64,000 nucleotides of DNA from Isoetes taiwanensis (GCA_021234155.1 JAJEKV010000016.1:21953863-22017862); one strand, 5' to 3'. Numbered from the stretch's first letter, positions 21,373 to 31,496 are shown. Notes: generated by a model not told the origin, from the letters alone. Translations and numbers: made by a program.

Positions 21373-22973
21373 TGGCATCTCATAGTGAGAGCAGCTACAA
21401 GTGTTCTTTGCACCTCAAAGGTATCTTCATGGCGGCCTCTCCAGCCCTCTCTAATTATCCACTAACGTGGATCTACTCTGATGCTTGCGGTTCTGGTAAG
21501 CACCGTGATTTTCCATAAATCATTCTTTCTTTATGGATGCACAAGAAATGGCATGATTGCCTATAAGGTAGAGTAAAAAGATGCGGGGCTTTGAGAGAAG
21601 ATGTTTCAAATTTCAGTTAATTAGCGGTTTTGATTCTTAATCCAGTGCGTTATGCTAGAAGCCTTTCCCTTCCTCTTGCTCTTTCCTACTAGCTTTAAAG
21701 GTGTAGAGTTGATTCTTGGAAAAGAAGAAGAAAAGATTAGCGACCCTTGATTTTTGATGAGATAAGAACTGGTTTAGATTGCCGAGCTAGGGATTGGACT
21801 ATTTGAGATGCCGAGCTAGGGAATTTCTGAGCAGGATGAAGCTTATATATCTTGAGCCGGACTTTAGGGAGGAGTCTAGTAGCTGGGCTTTTGGGTCTAG
21901 TGCAAAGGATCGATTCACATCCCGACAATGCAAACATATCGATGGTTACATTTCGACAATGCAAACATCTTTTTTCTGGTACATTCGGTGTTGATCAATG
22001 CGAGAATGGGTTATTTGGAGCTGTGTTAGCTTCTACGGGCAATGCGGAGATTGCTCATGATTTCTTCATGCCTTTTCTCGTTCATCTCTATTCTTGCAAG
22101 AGGTGGTTCATAGAACATTCAAAGGTATATTTGTAGCTTGAGGAAAATTTATATTTGTCTCCTGTAGTATTCCTCTAGCTGGGAAGATGTTGATTCTGAT
22201 CTTGTAGTACTAGCTAGCTGGATGAAGAGGTTGAGAAAAAAATTATGAGTACCAAGTTTCAGATATTATATTTGATCCATAAGGGATCCTCTGTACTTCA
22301 AGATTATTTGATCCTCGCGGGATCTTTCTGATGTAATTCTTCCTATCTGAATATAAATTTATCTTTCCTTCAAAAAAAAAAAAAAAAAAAAAAAAAAGAT
22401 GGCATTTTGCATTTATCAGTGTTGTAATGTAAGTGGAACTTTTCTTTCTGATTTAATGACTGCTAAACTTCATGAATAAGCAGCTTCGATTAACAGTGCT
22501 TGCTTGTAGCTTAGGATGTAGTTGGAGATTTATGGCCGTTGATGTGCACTTGATGTTCCCTTGCAGTTTAAAACCCTTAAGCCCCTTGGTGATAGGGTTT
22601 TAGTGAAAAGACAAATAGTCGAGGAAAAGGCTTCTGGAGGAACCTTGTTACCAACCACAGCTCAAAGCGAAGTAGTTGCCGTTGGTGATGGAAAAACAGT
22701 TGGTGACAAAAAGCTTGAGCCTGCTTTAAAGGTGATTGTTCTTTTACATGGTCGTTGATAATTTAAAACGCTTTGCCTTGCAAAGATTTTTTCGTTGTTA
22801 AAAATGGTTCTAGCGACTTACATTTGTTGTCTATAGGTTGGGGATTTGATTGTCTACTCAAAATATCAGTAATCGAAGTTCGGGGTTCAATGACAAATGA
22901 CCATCTTCTACTTAAGAAAGATGACATTGTTGGGCTCCTTGCCACGGATGATATCAAGGATCTTGACCTTTAA
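21373..22973 (+). pseudogene. Plastid 20-kDa co-chaperonin (CPN20/CPN21) relic, first GroES domain
   Basis: Exon 22,567-22,731 encodes 55 residues: [12 protein letters not shown], then [11 protein letters not shown] (the GroES mobile loop) and [18 protein letters not shown]. It is bounded by good AG and GT signals. Exon 22,837-22,973 continues VGDLIVYSKY, then a 2-nt frameshift, then EVRG, DHLLLKKDDIVGLLATDD and a TAA exactly where the plant protein would run into its second GroES domain. Five residues of the usual AQSKPQGGEVVAVG segment are missing. A possible transit-peptide exon starts at ATG 21,373 and ends at a GTAAGC donor near 21,495, but this is weak. The normal protein assists plastid Cpn60. 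This copy is disrupted and has only one domain. Confidence 0.8.
22150..22397 (+). mobile_element. Retroposon 3' end with poly(A), in the relic's intron
   Basis: A stretch ending AATATAAATTTATCTTTCC and then about 24 A residues (22,374-22,397) looks like the polyadenylated 3' end of a truncated L1-type retroposon. No target duplication was identified, and the 5' limit is a guess. Confidence 0.45.
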
Positions 22974-22974
22974 A

Positions 22975-23420
22975 TGGCCGAGCTTTTAGTCTTTCTTAGA
23001 TTGTCAAGTCGCCATGCAAAGATGAGAACGAAATATTCGTTGCATTATTGAGACAGATTTTGAGGCGATTGAGTGTCTTTATTTAGGTTTTTTCTTTGTT
23101 GTACTAAATGAGTAACTTTTATATGTTTGCGGCACTTCAACTCTGTTGTATAAGCTTAACTGCAAAGATCAGAAAATTGACTCAGTTAAATGTCCAGGTC
23201 AAACACATCAAGCTTCTATTCTAGATGCCCAGAATTATTCCATTTATAGGGAAGCATAAATCCTCTTCTTCATGATATCCTAGAATAACTGGGGTTCAAA
23301 TCCATGTTCTTGAGTTCTTGGAATTATTGGGGTTCAAATCCCCTTTCTCGGTTACCGATATGAAGAAAAGGCTTGACAATCGACGAGAACCATTGATATT
23401 GGCAAGGGTTATTTTAAAAA
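22975..23420. other. No recognised gene
   Basis: The word TTGGGGTTCAAATCC or ACTGGGGTTCAAATCC occurs twice (about 23,288 and 23,327). This resembles a pol III B-box, but no A-box accompanies it. Confidence 0.45.
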
Positions 23421-23429
23421 TGAAATCAT

Positions 23430-23920
23430 TGCCATTGATGTGGACGTTTCATTTGCGACGTGCAAGCAACGAGATAACAATGTTGGAACGACGTATGAAG
23501 GACGTTATACCGACGCCTTTGCGTTGCGGAACCGCGTTGCCAACACGTCGTAAACAACGTCTCTGACTGCGGCGATGTAAGCAACGAGATAAGAACGCGT
23601 GTGGAGGACATTACACCGACGTCCTGGACGTTGCAAACATGTTGCATGCACGTCGAAAACAACGTTTCATGGGTGACGTAAAGATAACGAGATTAGAACG
23701 TCGTACGTAGCGACGTATTAACAACGTTACAGCGACGTCGAGGACGTCGCAAAACCACGTTTCACCTGCGACGTGACGTCGCCCTGCGACGAATCCTAGG
23801 CGACGTCATTTGCAACGTCCGTGCAACATTTGCAAGACGTCTTGATGCGACGTCTGACGTATCTAATACGTCGATGTGACGTCACTAACGACGTCGCTAA
23901 TAGCCCGTTCTGTAGTAGTG
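23430..23920 (-). mobile_element. CACTA transposon end and subterminal repeats
   Basis: On the minus strand the terminus at 23,920 reads CACTACTACAGAACGGGC, matching the CACTA end at 5088 with a few changes. About 480 bp of CGACGT-rich subterminal sequence lies behind it. It is inserted in a LINE: the adjoining LINE bases (minus strand) end GAATCA, so TCA is the candidate 3-bp target duplication. No transposase coding or opposite TIR is adjacent. The small open frames here are repeat translation. Confidence 0.85.
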
Positions 23921-25262
23921 TGATTCTATCTGCCCCCACAACTTTGTAGATGTACCAGGACCCCATATAGGTGAGCCGTACAAGACTACTGTCCGGACTA
24001 AAGTCTTAAACAAGATCTTTCTGAGCATCCAGTCATTTAAAGATAAGCGAGAACATTTGGCCAGCATTGCATAAAGAGCAGATTTACCACCTGTGATGCG
24101 CCTCTTTACACAGTCTTTCCATTTATAGTTGGAAGTGAAATCAATGCCTAAATATTTGAAGCTTTCGACTACCTCAATCATCTGGCCTTGGTAAACAAAA
24201 TCTGGTCTGTCTCTTGTTCCAAAGACCATGATTTTTGTCTTTGCTACATTCACTTTCATCTTCTTGGCATGGCAGAATTTCTCCAGTTCGTTTAAATGCT
24301 CTTGTAGAACAGATTTTTTTGTTGCCAGCATCACTATATCATCCGCGTATAGTAGCAGTTGGACTAGATAGGTCCCTAACCATGTGCCATGAAGTGATTT
24401 AGAACGTAACCATTCATCTAGTTCATCTATGAACAGACCGAACAAAGTAGGCGACAGGGGGCAGCCTTGACGAACGCCTATATTATTTTTGATTAGTGCA
24501 TTCATGTCCCATGTCATTGTCACCAATACTTCCTCATACAGTTGGGAGATTGCTCCTTTCAACTCATCTGGGACATCCAATTGTAGCATCCTCTCACCTA
24601 GTTCTTTACGAGAAACTGTGTCGAAGGCCTTGCTAAAGTCCACGAAGGCCACATACAAGGCAGTGCTCGGACTCTTTGCTTTCTCTATCAACACACGAAG
24701 AGCTAAAGCATGGTCTAATGTGTTGTGGTCTCTCCGAAAACCCGCCTGGTAGTGAGATCTCTTTTCATTCTCCTCTGCCCATGCACTCAGTTTGCTCTCA
24801 AGCAGAGTTCCCAGCACTTTGGTAAAGGTAGATCCTATTAAAATTGTCCTATAATTTCCTGCCAACTTCTTATCTCCCGCCTTGTGTATAGAATACACTC
24901 GATTTACCTTCCAATTGCCTGGGAGTCCACCTTGAATACTCTGGTTTAGCAAGTGTGTCAAAATGAAAAGAGTAATCTGGCCTCCCCATTTAAAAAGTTC
25001 AACACGGATCCCATCTAAATCGTGGGCCTTATTATTTTCCATGGCTGAGAGTGCTTCTTTGACATCTGATTCTGTAAATAGAGGTGCATGTGGCGCTGCA
25101 AAACACATCCCATGGGCATCATTGATTTCATATATCCCTTTCACTAAATTTAGAAGATCATCTGGGTCTAAATTTGTCTCTGAGGGTTTCCCTTTGAGCG
25201 CTTTCCAAAAGATTCTTGGATCAGCTTTAAATTTCAGATTCAGTTCCCATTGCCTTTATACA
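23921..25262 (-). pseudogene. LINE reverse-transcriptase fragment (5' half)
   Basis: A frame open from 25,144 to the CACTA junction encodes a non-LTR reverse transcriptase in good condition: FKWGGQITLF, the NYRTILIGSTFTKVL block, YVAFVDFSKAFDTV (motif A), GVRQGCPLSPTLF (motif B), LLLYADDIVML (YADD, motif C) and FKYLGIDF. The frame continues upstream to about 25,262 (ADPRIFWKALKG), where the element is 5'-truncated. It stops at WGQIES, cut by the CACTA terminus. The missing 3' half appears to be the fragment at 5089-5873. The apurinic endonuclease domain is absent, so the piece is inactive. Confidence 0.9.
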
Positions 25263-25284
25263 GGTTATATTCAACCTGTATAAA
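25255..25284. repeat. 12-6-12 perfect inverted repeat next to recombinase gene
   Basis: TTTATACAGGTT (25,255-25,266) and its exact reverse complement AACCTGTATAAA (25,273-25,284) flank the 6-nt spacer ATATTC. It lies at the 5' truncation point of the LINE and 320 bp beyond the stop codon of the tyrosine-recombinase gene. The geometry (two 11-13-bp arms around 6-8 nt) is that of a tyrosine-recombinase core site. Function is only inferred. Confidence 0.8.
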
Positions 25285-25604
25285 CGTCAAAATTCTGATA
25301 TTAAACGAAAACAGTGTAGCATCTGAAACTGTACAAAACAATGTACCATTGAACCAAGTTTTACAAAACAGTGTGGCATTTTTCTGATTTAGAAAACAGT
25401 GTAGAAAACAGTGTAGCATTTTTCTTATTTAGAAAACTATGGGAGCTTCTGCATTTAGCATTCGTGAAACAACATCTGCAAGCTTCATTTAGCATTTCTG
25501 AAACAAGCAAAAATAGCAATTAAAAAATACAGTTTACAAAATTCAGCCCAAACAAAAATAGAATGCAAACAGAAATGAACAAACAGAAATAAATGCAAAG
25601 ACAC
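25285..25604. repeat. Short degenerate repeats, downstream of recombinase gene
   Basis: The word AAAACAGTGTAGCAT or close variants occurs about five times between 25,308 and 25,430. The rest is A-rich. This would be the gene's 3' untranslated or flanking region. No polyadenylation signal can be assigned with confidence. Confidence 0.55.
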
Positions 25605-28119
25605 TTACAAGTTTCTAGCAATTATTTCTGCTTCAGATGTGTTGCCAACTTGTATGATCACCTTCTCAATTTTATTTCCTGACAAAACCACATTTCCAGC
25701 ACTACAAACGGGTCTACCATGATCAGTAGAAAATAGTGGAAAGTAACGCCTCAATTCTGGCTTTTCCAGCAAGATAGTATCCAAGTCCTTGCAGTAATCA
25801 TCATCAATTTCAATTGGCAGCTCGACAGGAACCGAATTAGTGATCTCCTTTAAAGGATTACATAAACCAGCAGCTTTCACAGCAGAATTTGAAGATCCAG
25901 CCAATCCAACAGTTAAATTTTCAGCATTGCTATGAAATGAATCAGAATAGTTCCTACCACATGAAATTACCTCCATAGCAGAAGCTTTAGCGACGACACC
26001 GCTCTGATCATACCTTTTATATGAGTCCTTATTCTTGTGCCCAGTAATTGACATGCCTACCTCAATTGGTACACCAGAAACTGACATTTGTGTAATGGCC
26101 GTACTCCTACAACTTTTGTTTGTAAAATGCCCCTCAATCCCGCAGACATCTACCATGTCTTTCAACCATGTGGAAATTGTTTTACTGGACACATGACTAA
26201 CATTATACCAGATCCATGTTCTTGGGCGGTTTATAGCCTGGGAGAAGACATGCCGTCCACCAATCTTGTCCTTGACTTCATACTGCGGAAGATGACTCAA
26301 TAGATGCTTCCAAGTATCAATTACATCAAGCTCATAACACCTAACAGGCTCTCTAAAATCCTCTGGTTTGCATTTATTCATTCCGCCATGCCAGTTTTTG
26401 CTAGTAGTCTCACAGTATTCTATATAATCCTTAACACAATCTTTATCAACATTGAATTGGAAATCACGGACCTTGGATAATTCTTGTCCACCTCGGATCA
26501 AAAATCTAGTCATGCAGTAGAATGCGAACCTTTTTTGCAAACCAGTACCAGTATTAACTTGGTGCATTGGATGCGCCAAGATCTTCTCCTGATCAGACCT
26601 GCTGAGGATATCGCTCTTCTGACGCTTGGGAAGAAAACCAGCGGCAGCAGACTCCTGCATTGAATGCTGCCCTCACCTTCAAAAACTTGATATCATGAAA
26701 CATATCAATTATCTTTTCTTCCTGCTTGGTATTCAACTGTCTAATGTCTTGTGCTCGCCGAAGAATCCTATTAAAACTTCGGAAAAGATTCTGCAAACTG
26801 AAATTATAACATTCAAAATTTATATACTAGAACTAGAAATATTCAAACTAAAATAAAAAATGATAGAAACTTACGTATCCGGCGGATGACTCCATCAAGC
26901 CGTTGTACGCAAAGAAAGAATGGCTCCAGCATTTCAGCAAGCTCGTCGAGTGGAATCTCTTCTATTTCTCTATCAATTTTCTGCCCAACATGTAACCTCC
27001 ACGCGTCAAATCTACCCCTGGCCAAATCGTCCTTAGATTGTGATGCATTGTTTCCACAAGCATTAACCTTCTCCATCAATTCCGGATACAATTCCCTAAA
27101 TCCACCAATCTTTAAGGCTCTTTTTCCAGAACGACGATCGGGATTAATCTTAGAAATACTTGTTTTATCTTGATCTTGCTGAATCTGATCAGAAATTATG
27201 GCAGAAACACTTGTGTCTTTTCCATTATCTTTTTTACTGTTCTCAACACAAGAGCCAAGACTAAAAGAAGGAGCTTCAAATGAAGCGGTATTTGCAGCTA
27301 CTACTTCTAGAAAAAATGACCTATTGTAAGTATAAGATGCAAATTAAAATACAAAAACAAAAACAGACCTGAAGCACAAAATGTCTCCACAGCAGTAATA
27401 GAGCTTCCATTGATATCTGCATGCATCAAACTAGTTGTTAAAATTCCATAAACTGTCATTATTCAACTAAAAACATACCTTCCAAAGTACTTGAACCAAG
27501 TTTTTCGTGTAATACCATGTTGTTAGCATCTGCCATGCATAAGAACTCTCTATTACAGAAATTTATACACAATAAAGCAAGAGAAAATGACAGACTTACC
27601 AGTATATTTCATGGCAGTAGACTTCTGGTTCATCAAAGACATGGGATCAGACTTTTTATTCGTCAAAGACATCATATTCTGACCTGCATGAACATAAACA
27701 CTGTTTAAGAACCATTAACTGGTAAAATCTTCAAGAAAACACAAACATATTAAGCAATCATGCACCTACATTCAGAATCGCTCAATGTTGATGGAAGGAC
27801 GCCCTCAAAACCTACAGATCAGAAACTTTCCATTAGAAAGAATGAAATCAATGAAATGAGCTCCTCTAAAATCGCAAAAAATACCTGAAGTAGTAACTAG
27901 ATCTTGAAGTAGAACTCCTTGAGTAGCATTTCTTGCTGAAGAACAACCATTCATTACTAAAAGAATCCGAAAAACAGAAAAGGATGCAAGGAAAATCGCA
28001 TCAATGCCTTCAGCATGCTTGATCTGCTGGCGCGCAATAGCCTTCGCCCTACGAAGACCATATTTTTGTGTAGAAGGAGGAAGGGGAGGCCGTGAAGCAG
28101 GGCCGTTCCCTGCCGCCAT
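25605..28119 (-). pseudogene. Crypton/ZMYM-like tyrosine recombinase, seven exons, two frameshifts
   Basis: Exons on the minus strand are 28,119-27,885; 27,811-27,770; 27,683-27,600; 27,529-27,479; 27,416-27,369; 27,306-26,875; and 26,790-25,605 (stop TAA), all with GT-AG introns. Exons 2-5 are multiples of three and all join in phase 1, so exon skipping would keep frame. The N-terminus (MAAGNGPASRPPLPP) is low complexity. The exon-6 block (FDAWRLHVGQ, LAEMLEPFFLCVQRLDG) matches the helical domain that precedes the catalytic domain in ZMYM/Crypton proteins. Exon 7 has IRGGQEL (Arg I, codon near 26,495), TNKSCRSTA (Lys in place of the first His, Arg II) and ITGHKNKDSYKRYD (His, then nucleophile Tyr near 26,012). 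Single extra bases near 26,890 and 26,660 break the frame. Allowing for them, about 691 residues result. It could be a recently disabled gene or an intact one with sequencing errors. Domestication or an active Crypton cannot be told apart here. Confidence 0.82.
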
Positions 28120-28240
28120 GGCCGACTCCAAGAATGCCGTTGTCTTCTTCTCTCCCTTTCGAAAATGCCAGAACTGTGTGCAATAAACAGAACAAAAAAA
28201 CAAAAAGTACGAAATTTTGGATGACCCAACTTCCATTTTG

Positions 28241-28356
28241 TTGGGGAATGAAAGGGGGTCGCCCCTTTCCAGTTTGGAAGGGACCCCCTCCCGGCTGCCG
28301 CCGGTCGGGGGCCCCCCTTCCAAACCGGAAAGGGGCTCCCCCCTTCCATTCCCCAA
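28241..28356. repeat. 116-bp GC-rich foldback upstream of recombinase gene
   Basis: The outer arms start TTGGGGAATG and end CATTCCCCAA, and complementarity continues inward (GGAAAGGGG, TTTGGAAGGG, GGGGG) to a CCGGCTGCCGCCGG centre. It lies 122-237 bp upstream of the chosen start codon, so it may be in the promoter or 5' untranslated region. It resembles the foldbacks at 6060 and 45,736 in form but not in sequence. Confidence 0.8.
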
Positions 28357-28560
28357 TACATTCTTCCGCTCAGAAATGAGACCTAATTTGTTAAAAGGGA
28401 ATTGAATTGTTCAAAATAAGGTTTGACAACTCAAAAAAAAAGTTGCTACTGTAAAGTAGCTAGTGAGTCCAAGTTTCTTTCTGTGAATGTGTGGCAGCCA
28501 ACATAGCCACACAATAAGCTATATTAGCCACACAATAAGCTATCACACAATATGGTTCCT
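28357..28560. other. Short non-coding interval with a direct duplication
   Basis: TTAGCCACACAATAAGCTAT and a near-identical CATAGCCACACAATAAGCTA occur in tandem at 28,503-28,543. Confidence 0.6.
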
Positions 28561-28588
28561 TTAGAAGAAATGCCCAGCGTTGCTGGGC
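28561..28588 (-). mobile_element. Possible Helitron 3' end (minus strand)
   Basis: Read on the minus strand, the perfect hairpin GCCCAGC-AAC-GCTGGGC (28,588-28,572) is followed by 11 nt ending CTAA at 28,561. The Helitron rule is a hairpin 10-12 nt before a CTRR end. The hairpin is identical to the one at 63,570. The following base is A, not the usual T, and the hairpin overlaps what could be LINE coding sequence, so it is less secure than the other two. Confidence 0.45.
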
Positions 28589-28589
28589 T

Positions 28590-29195
28590 ATTCATCAGGA
28601 ATAAGTTAAATGAACTAATAAAGGCGATTGGTGGAGTCACATGGAAAGACAAGCAAGCCCAGTGGTTCTCGCTATGGAATGTGCAGGCACACAGATGTGG
28701 ACCAGTGCATACACCGAAGGAACGCGCTGCCTTGAAGCAGTACTTGGATGCTTGCTTCATGGCCAAGCTTTGGGATGCAGAGGCCCTGTCATATGTCAAG
28801 GTGGCAAATTATCGACAGCAGATTAATCCCATGCTCACGAGGGGCCCACACCACTACCTGTGCACTCATCTACCCATGAAAAAGCGCAGGGTGATTGCTT
28901 CCATTCGCACAGGTGCACACCACCTCCGCATTGAGACAGGGAGATGGATTCGGGAGTCGCGTGAGGACAGAGTCTGTCAATGCTGTCAACAGGGCGCCAT
29001 TGAGGATGAAAGTCACGCCCTCCAGGCCTGTCCGGCGTACGAGCATATCCGGGCTCGGTATGCTCGGTTAGTTGTGCCCCATCAGGCCTTGCATGAGCTA
29101 CTGAGCACGGCCTCTGTAGGCTTGTTGGGATCTGTAGGCTTGTTTTTATTTTCTACGAAATTCATGGGATGTTTCAAGCAAGGCAGGATTCAAAG
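28590..29195 (+). pseudogene. LINE 3' coding fragment
   Basis: The open frame encodes the C-terminus of the same clade as the other LINE tails here: WFSLWNVQAHRCG, YRQQINPMLTRGP, then IASIRTGAHHLRIETGRW and CQCCQQGAIEDESHALQAC (Cys-x2-Cys-x-His-Cys-type motif). It is truncated at the 5' side and has no clear tail. The open frame continues to 29,469 by chance. Compared with the 36-kb and 41-kb copies it is a clearly different subfamily. Confidence 0.85.
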
Positions 29196-31318
29196 GCTTC
29201 TGAGCATCGGGCATATCCAGGCATTATGTTCTTGGCGGCAAGCACAATCAAGTCAGAATTTTGATACGCATTCTTCTAACAATGACAAAGATAAGCCTTT
29301 TGTACGTATTCATTTTCTATGCTTTTGCATGAACTTGTTTTCTGTGTATCATGTGTCATCTGCATGTATCGGCTTACACTTCATAAATACAAGTGAAGTG
29401 ATTTGTCATTTGCTTGCAGGGTTTTGGGTGCATCATCTTGGCAGTGACCAAAATTATTTCTATTCTTAAAAGGTATTTTCTATGTCCAATCCTTCAACGT
29501 GTACTTCTTGCACTTACTCATGGAGCACGCAAGTTATTTGAGAGAAAGAAGCAATGAATTAGATCAAGCCAGTTGGTCTTTGCATTTCAGCATGTACTTT
29601 GTACTTGCACGTATTCATTTCAACCGTGATTGATAAGATATTGGAAAGGTCGAATACAACATATAGCTATTCCCCTGAAGGACTTGGAATTGTGAAGATG
29701 AAGGAGTTTTTTGTGTTATATGATTCATGTTAAAGTTCCAAAATATGTAGATGTATTTGCCTAATTCTATACAGCATTGAGAGATCCAATAGCTTAAGAT
29801 AATTTGTACCTTTATGCAGCATTTTTTAGCAAGGTCAGACGCAATGGAAGAGATCGAGCCGGTTAGTCTTTGCTTTTCATTCACATTCTTTACACTTGGA
29901 GATAACAAATTATTCAAGGAATCTGAAAGTAGAGGCCATTTTGAATTAATGAGACTGCATCCGTTTACAGTTTCTGATACAACTCTAGAATTGTTTTGAA
30001 ACAATATAGAGGGAGCTTGCTATGTGATCATGGTAGCAATCCGATTATCTGGAGAATTTACACTATTCGCAGGGAAATCAGACTTGATTGCTTTCATTGC
30101 AACTGCAAAGATGGCTTTTGATAAAGATTCTAGCTCTGCAGACCACATCCAACTATTATAAAAGCATATTACCATATTGCACATGCCTTATTTCAAAGCC
30201 TCTAGAAGGGCCGATGCATTAATAACACTGTGAGGAAACCCTTTTGGTGGATAAAAGACAAACTTCCTTTTGCACATACCTGCTGTACAACAGGTTGGAG
30301 TGGACATGCAAGTAGAGGACTTTGGAATTGCTGAGGTTTCAAATGTTATAAAATGAACTCTGAAAATTTCCATTATAGATTACATTTCGTTGTGATGGAT
30401 ACCAACAAGAACATTTAATCATTATCTATTTCCATGTAGCATGAGAACTACATTTGTTGTGGAGAAGAGTAGGCGAGTTCATATATTGTGGAAAAGAATA
30501 GGTGCGTGGTTGTTTTCAACACTTGAATATGCCATATTGGTCACATAATTCAGAACACATCTCATACTTTGAAACATTCCTACTTGCAACTTCTTTTTTT
30601 GTTGTGGTATTGCATCTATCTCAGAACATCCAATTTTTGCTACTATTTGCAGCAAGTTCATATACTAGGAACGAAGTTTATGATAATGTAGATGCTTCAG
30701 AGATGTTTCGAAGCATTTACTTCCACAAAACATCATAATTTTAGACGTATCTCACACTTTGCTAAACAAGTTGCAACAACAAAGTGCACTGAATTCTGAA
30801 TTCTGGTCCAAACGTTTCGAGTAGCATATCACGAAAGGTATCAAAAGGGTAAAGAAATTGTGCAAGTGATGCCTTATATATTGCATATTTACATCTCTAG
30901 ATAATGTGCCCAACCTATAGAAGTCACTACTCACCACGATGAGATTTGCATGCGTTCTCCATATCATGTTAGCAATATACTAATATCATGCATTGTCTAC
31001 ATGTTCATGGCAAAGTTCTAAATGGGATCTCTTTAACACCATCTTGCAAAAAAATGGATTATTGGTACAACAATAAATGGGAATGATGGACGATTCAAAT
31101 ATCTATATTCTAACACATTTGCATACTGACTTCTGTTCGTTACAACCATATTCATCTATGTAATACACTTTTTTCAGTGATGATTATGCCATACAACTTC
31201 TAAAACTGAGATTTGAATCTAAAATTGAACATGGTTTTGTAGGTGTCTATTCTGTTCCTGTTTGATTGTTGCATATGCTCTCTTATCATTCATGCAAATG
31301 TCCAATTTTTTAACACAT
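29196..31318. other. No recognised gene
   Basis: The sequence is AT-rich, with only short open frames and no recognisable domain on either strand. Confidence 0.6.
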
Positions 31319-31412
31319 TAACTACGATCATTCCAACTCTTTGGCCCACAACTATGTTGACTGCCTAACTACGATCATTCCTACTCTTTGGCCTACAACT
31401 ATGTTGACTGCC
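31319..31412. repeat. 47-bp tandem duplication
   Basis: Two direct copies of a 47-bp unit (starting TAACTACGATCATTCC or TAACTACGATCATTCCT, ending GTTGACTGCC) differ at two positions. They lie about 55 bp before a Helitron-type 3' end. Confidence 0.85.
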
Positions 31413-31466
31413 TATGACGTCAATGCATTCTAATTACATCTACCCATTCCATATGCTCACAATTAA

Positions 31467-31496
31467 TGCCCGGCATCGCCGGGCATACGTTTCTAG
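31467..31496 (+). mobile_element. Helitron 3' terminus
   Basis: The perfect hairpin TGCCCGGC-ATC-GCCGGGCA (31,467-31,485) is followed by 11 nt ending CTAG at 31,496, and the next base is T. This meets the Helitron 3'-end rule (hairpin, short spacer, CTRR, insertion before T). The element would extend leftward, but its 5' TC end was not identified and no Rep/helicase coding is seen, so it would be non-autonomous. Confidence 0.75.

Noticed and set aside
24489-25283. Plus-strand frames opposite the LINE RT
   Set aside because: They are antisense shadows of an unmistakable YADD reverse transcriptase.
27805-28356. A longer first exon of the recombinase starting at 28,356
   Set aside because: The extra N-terminus (GNGRGEPLSGLEGGPP-like) is the translation of the foldback at 28,241-28,356, so the ATG at 28,119 is preferred.
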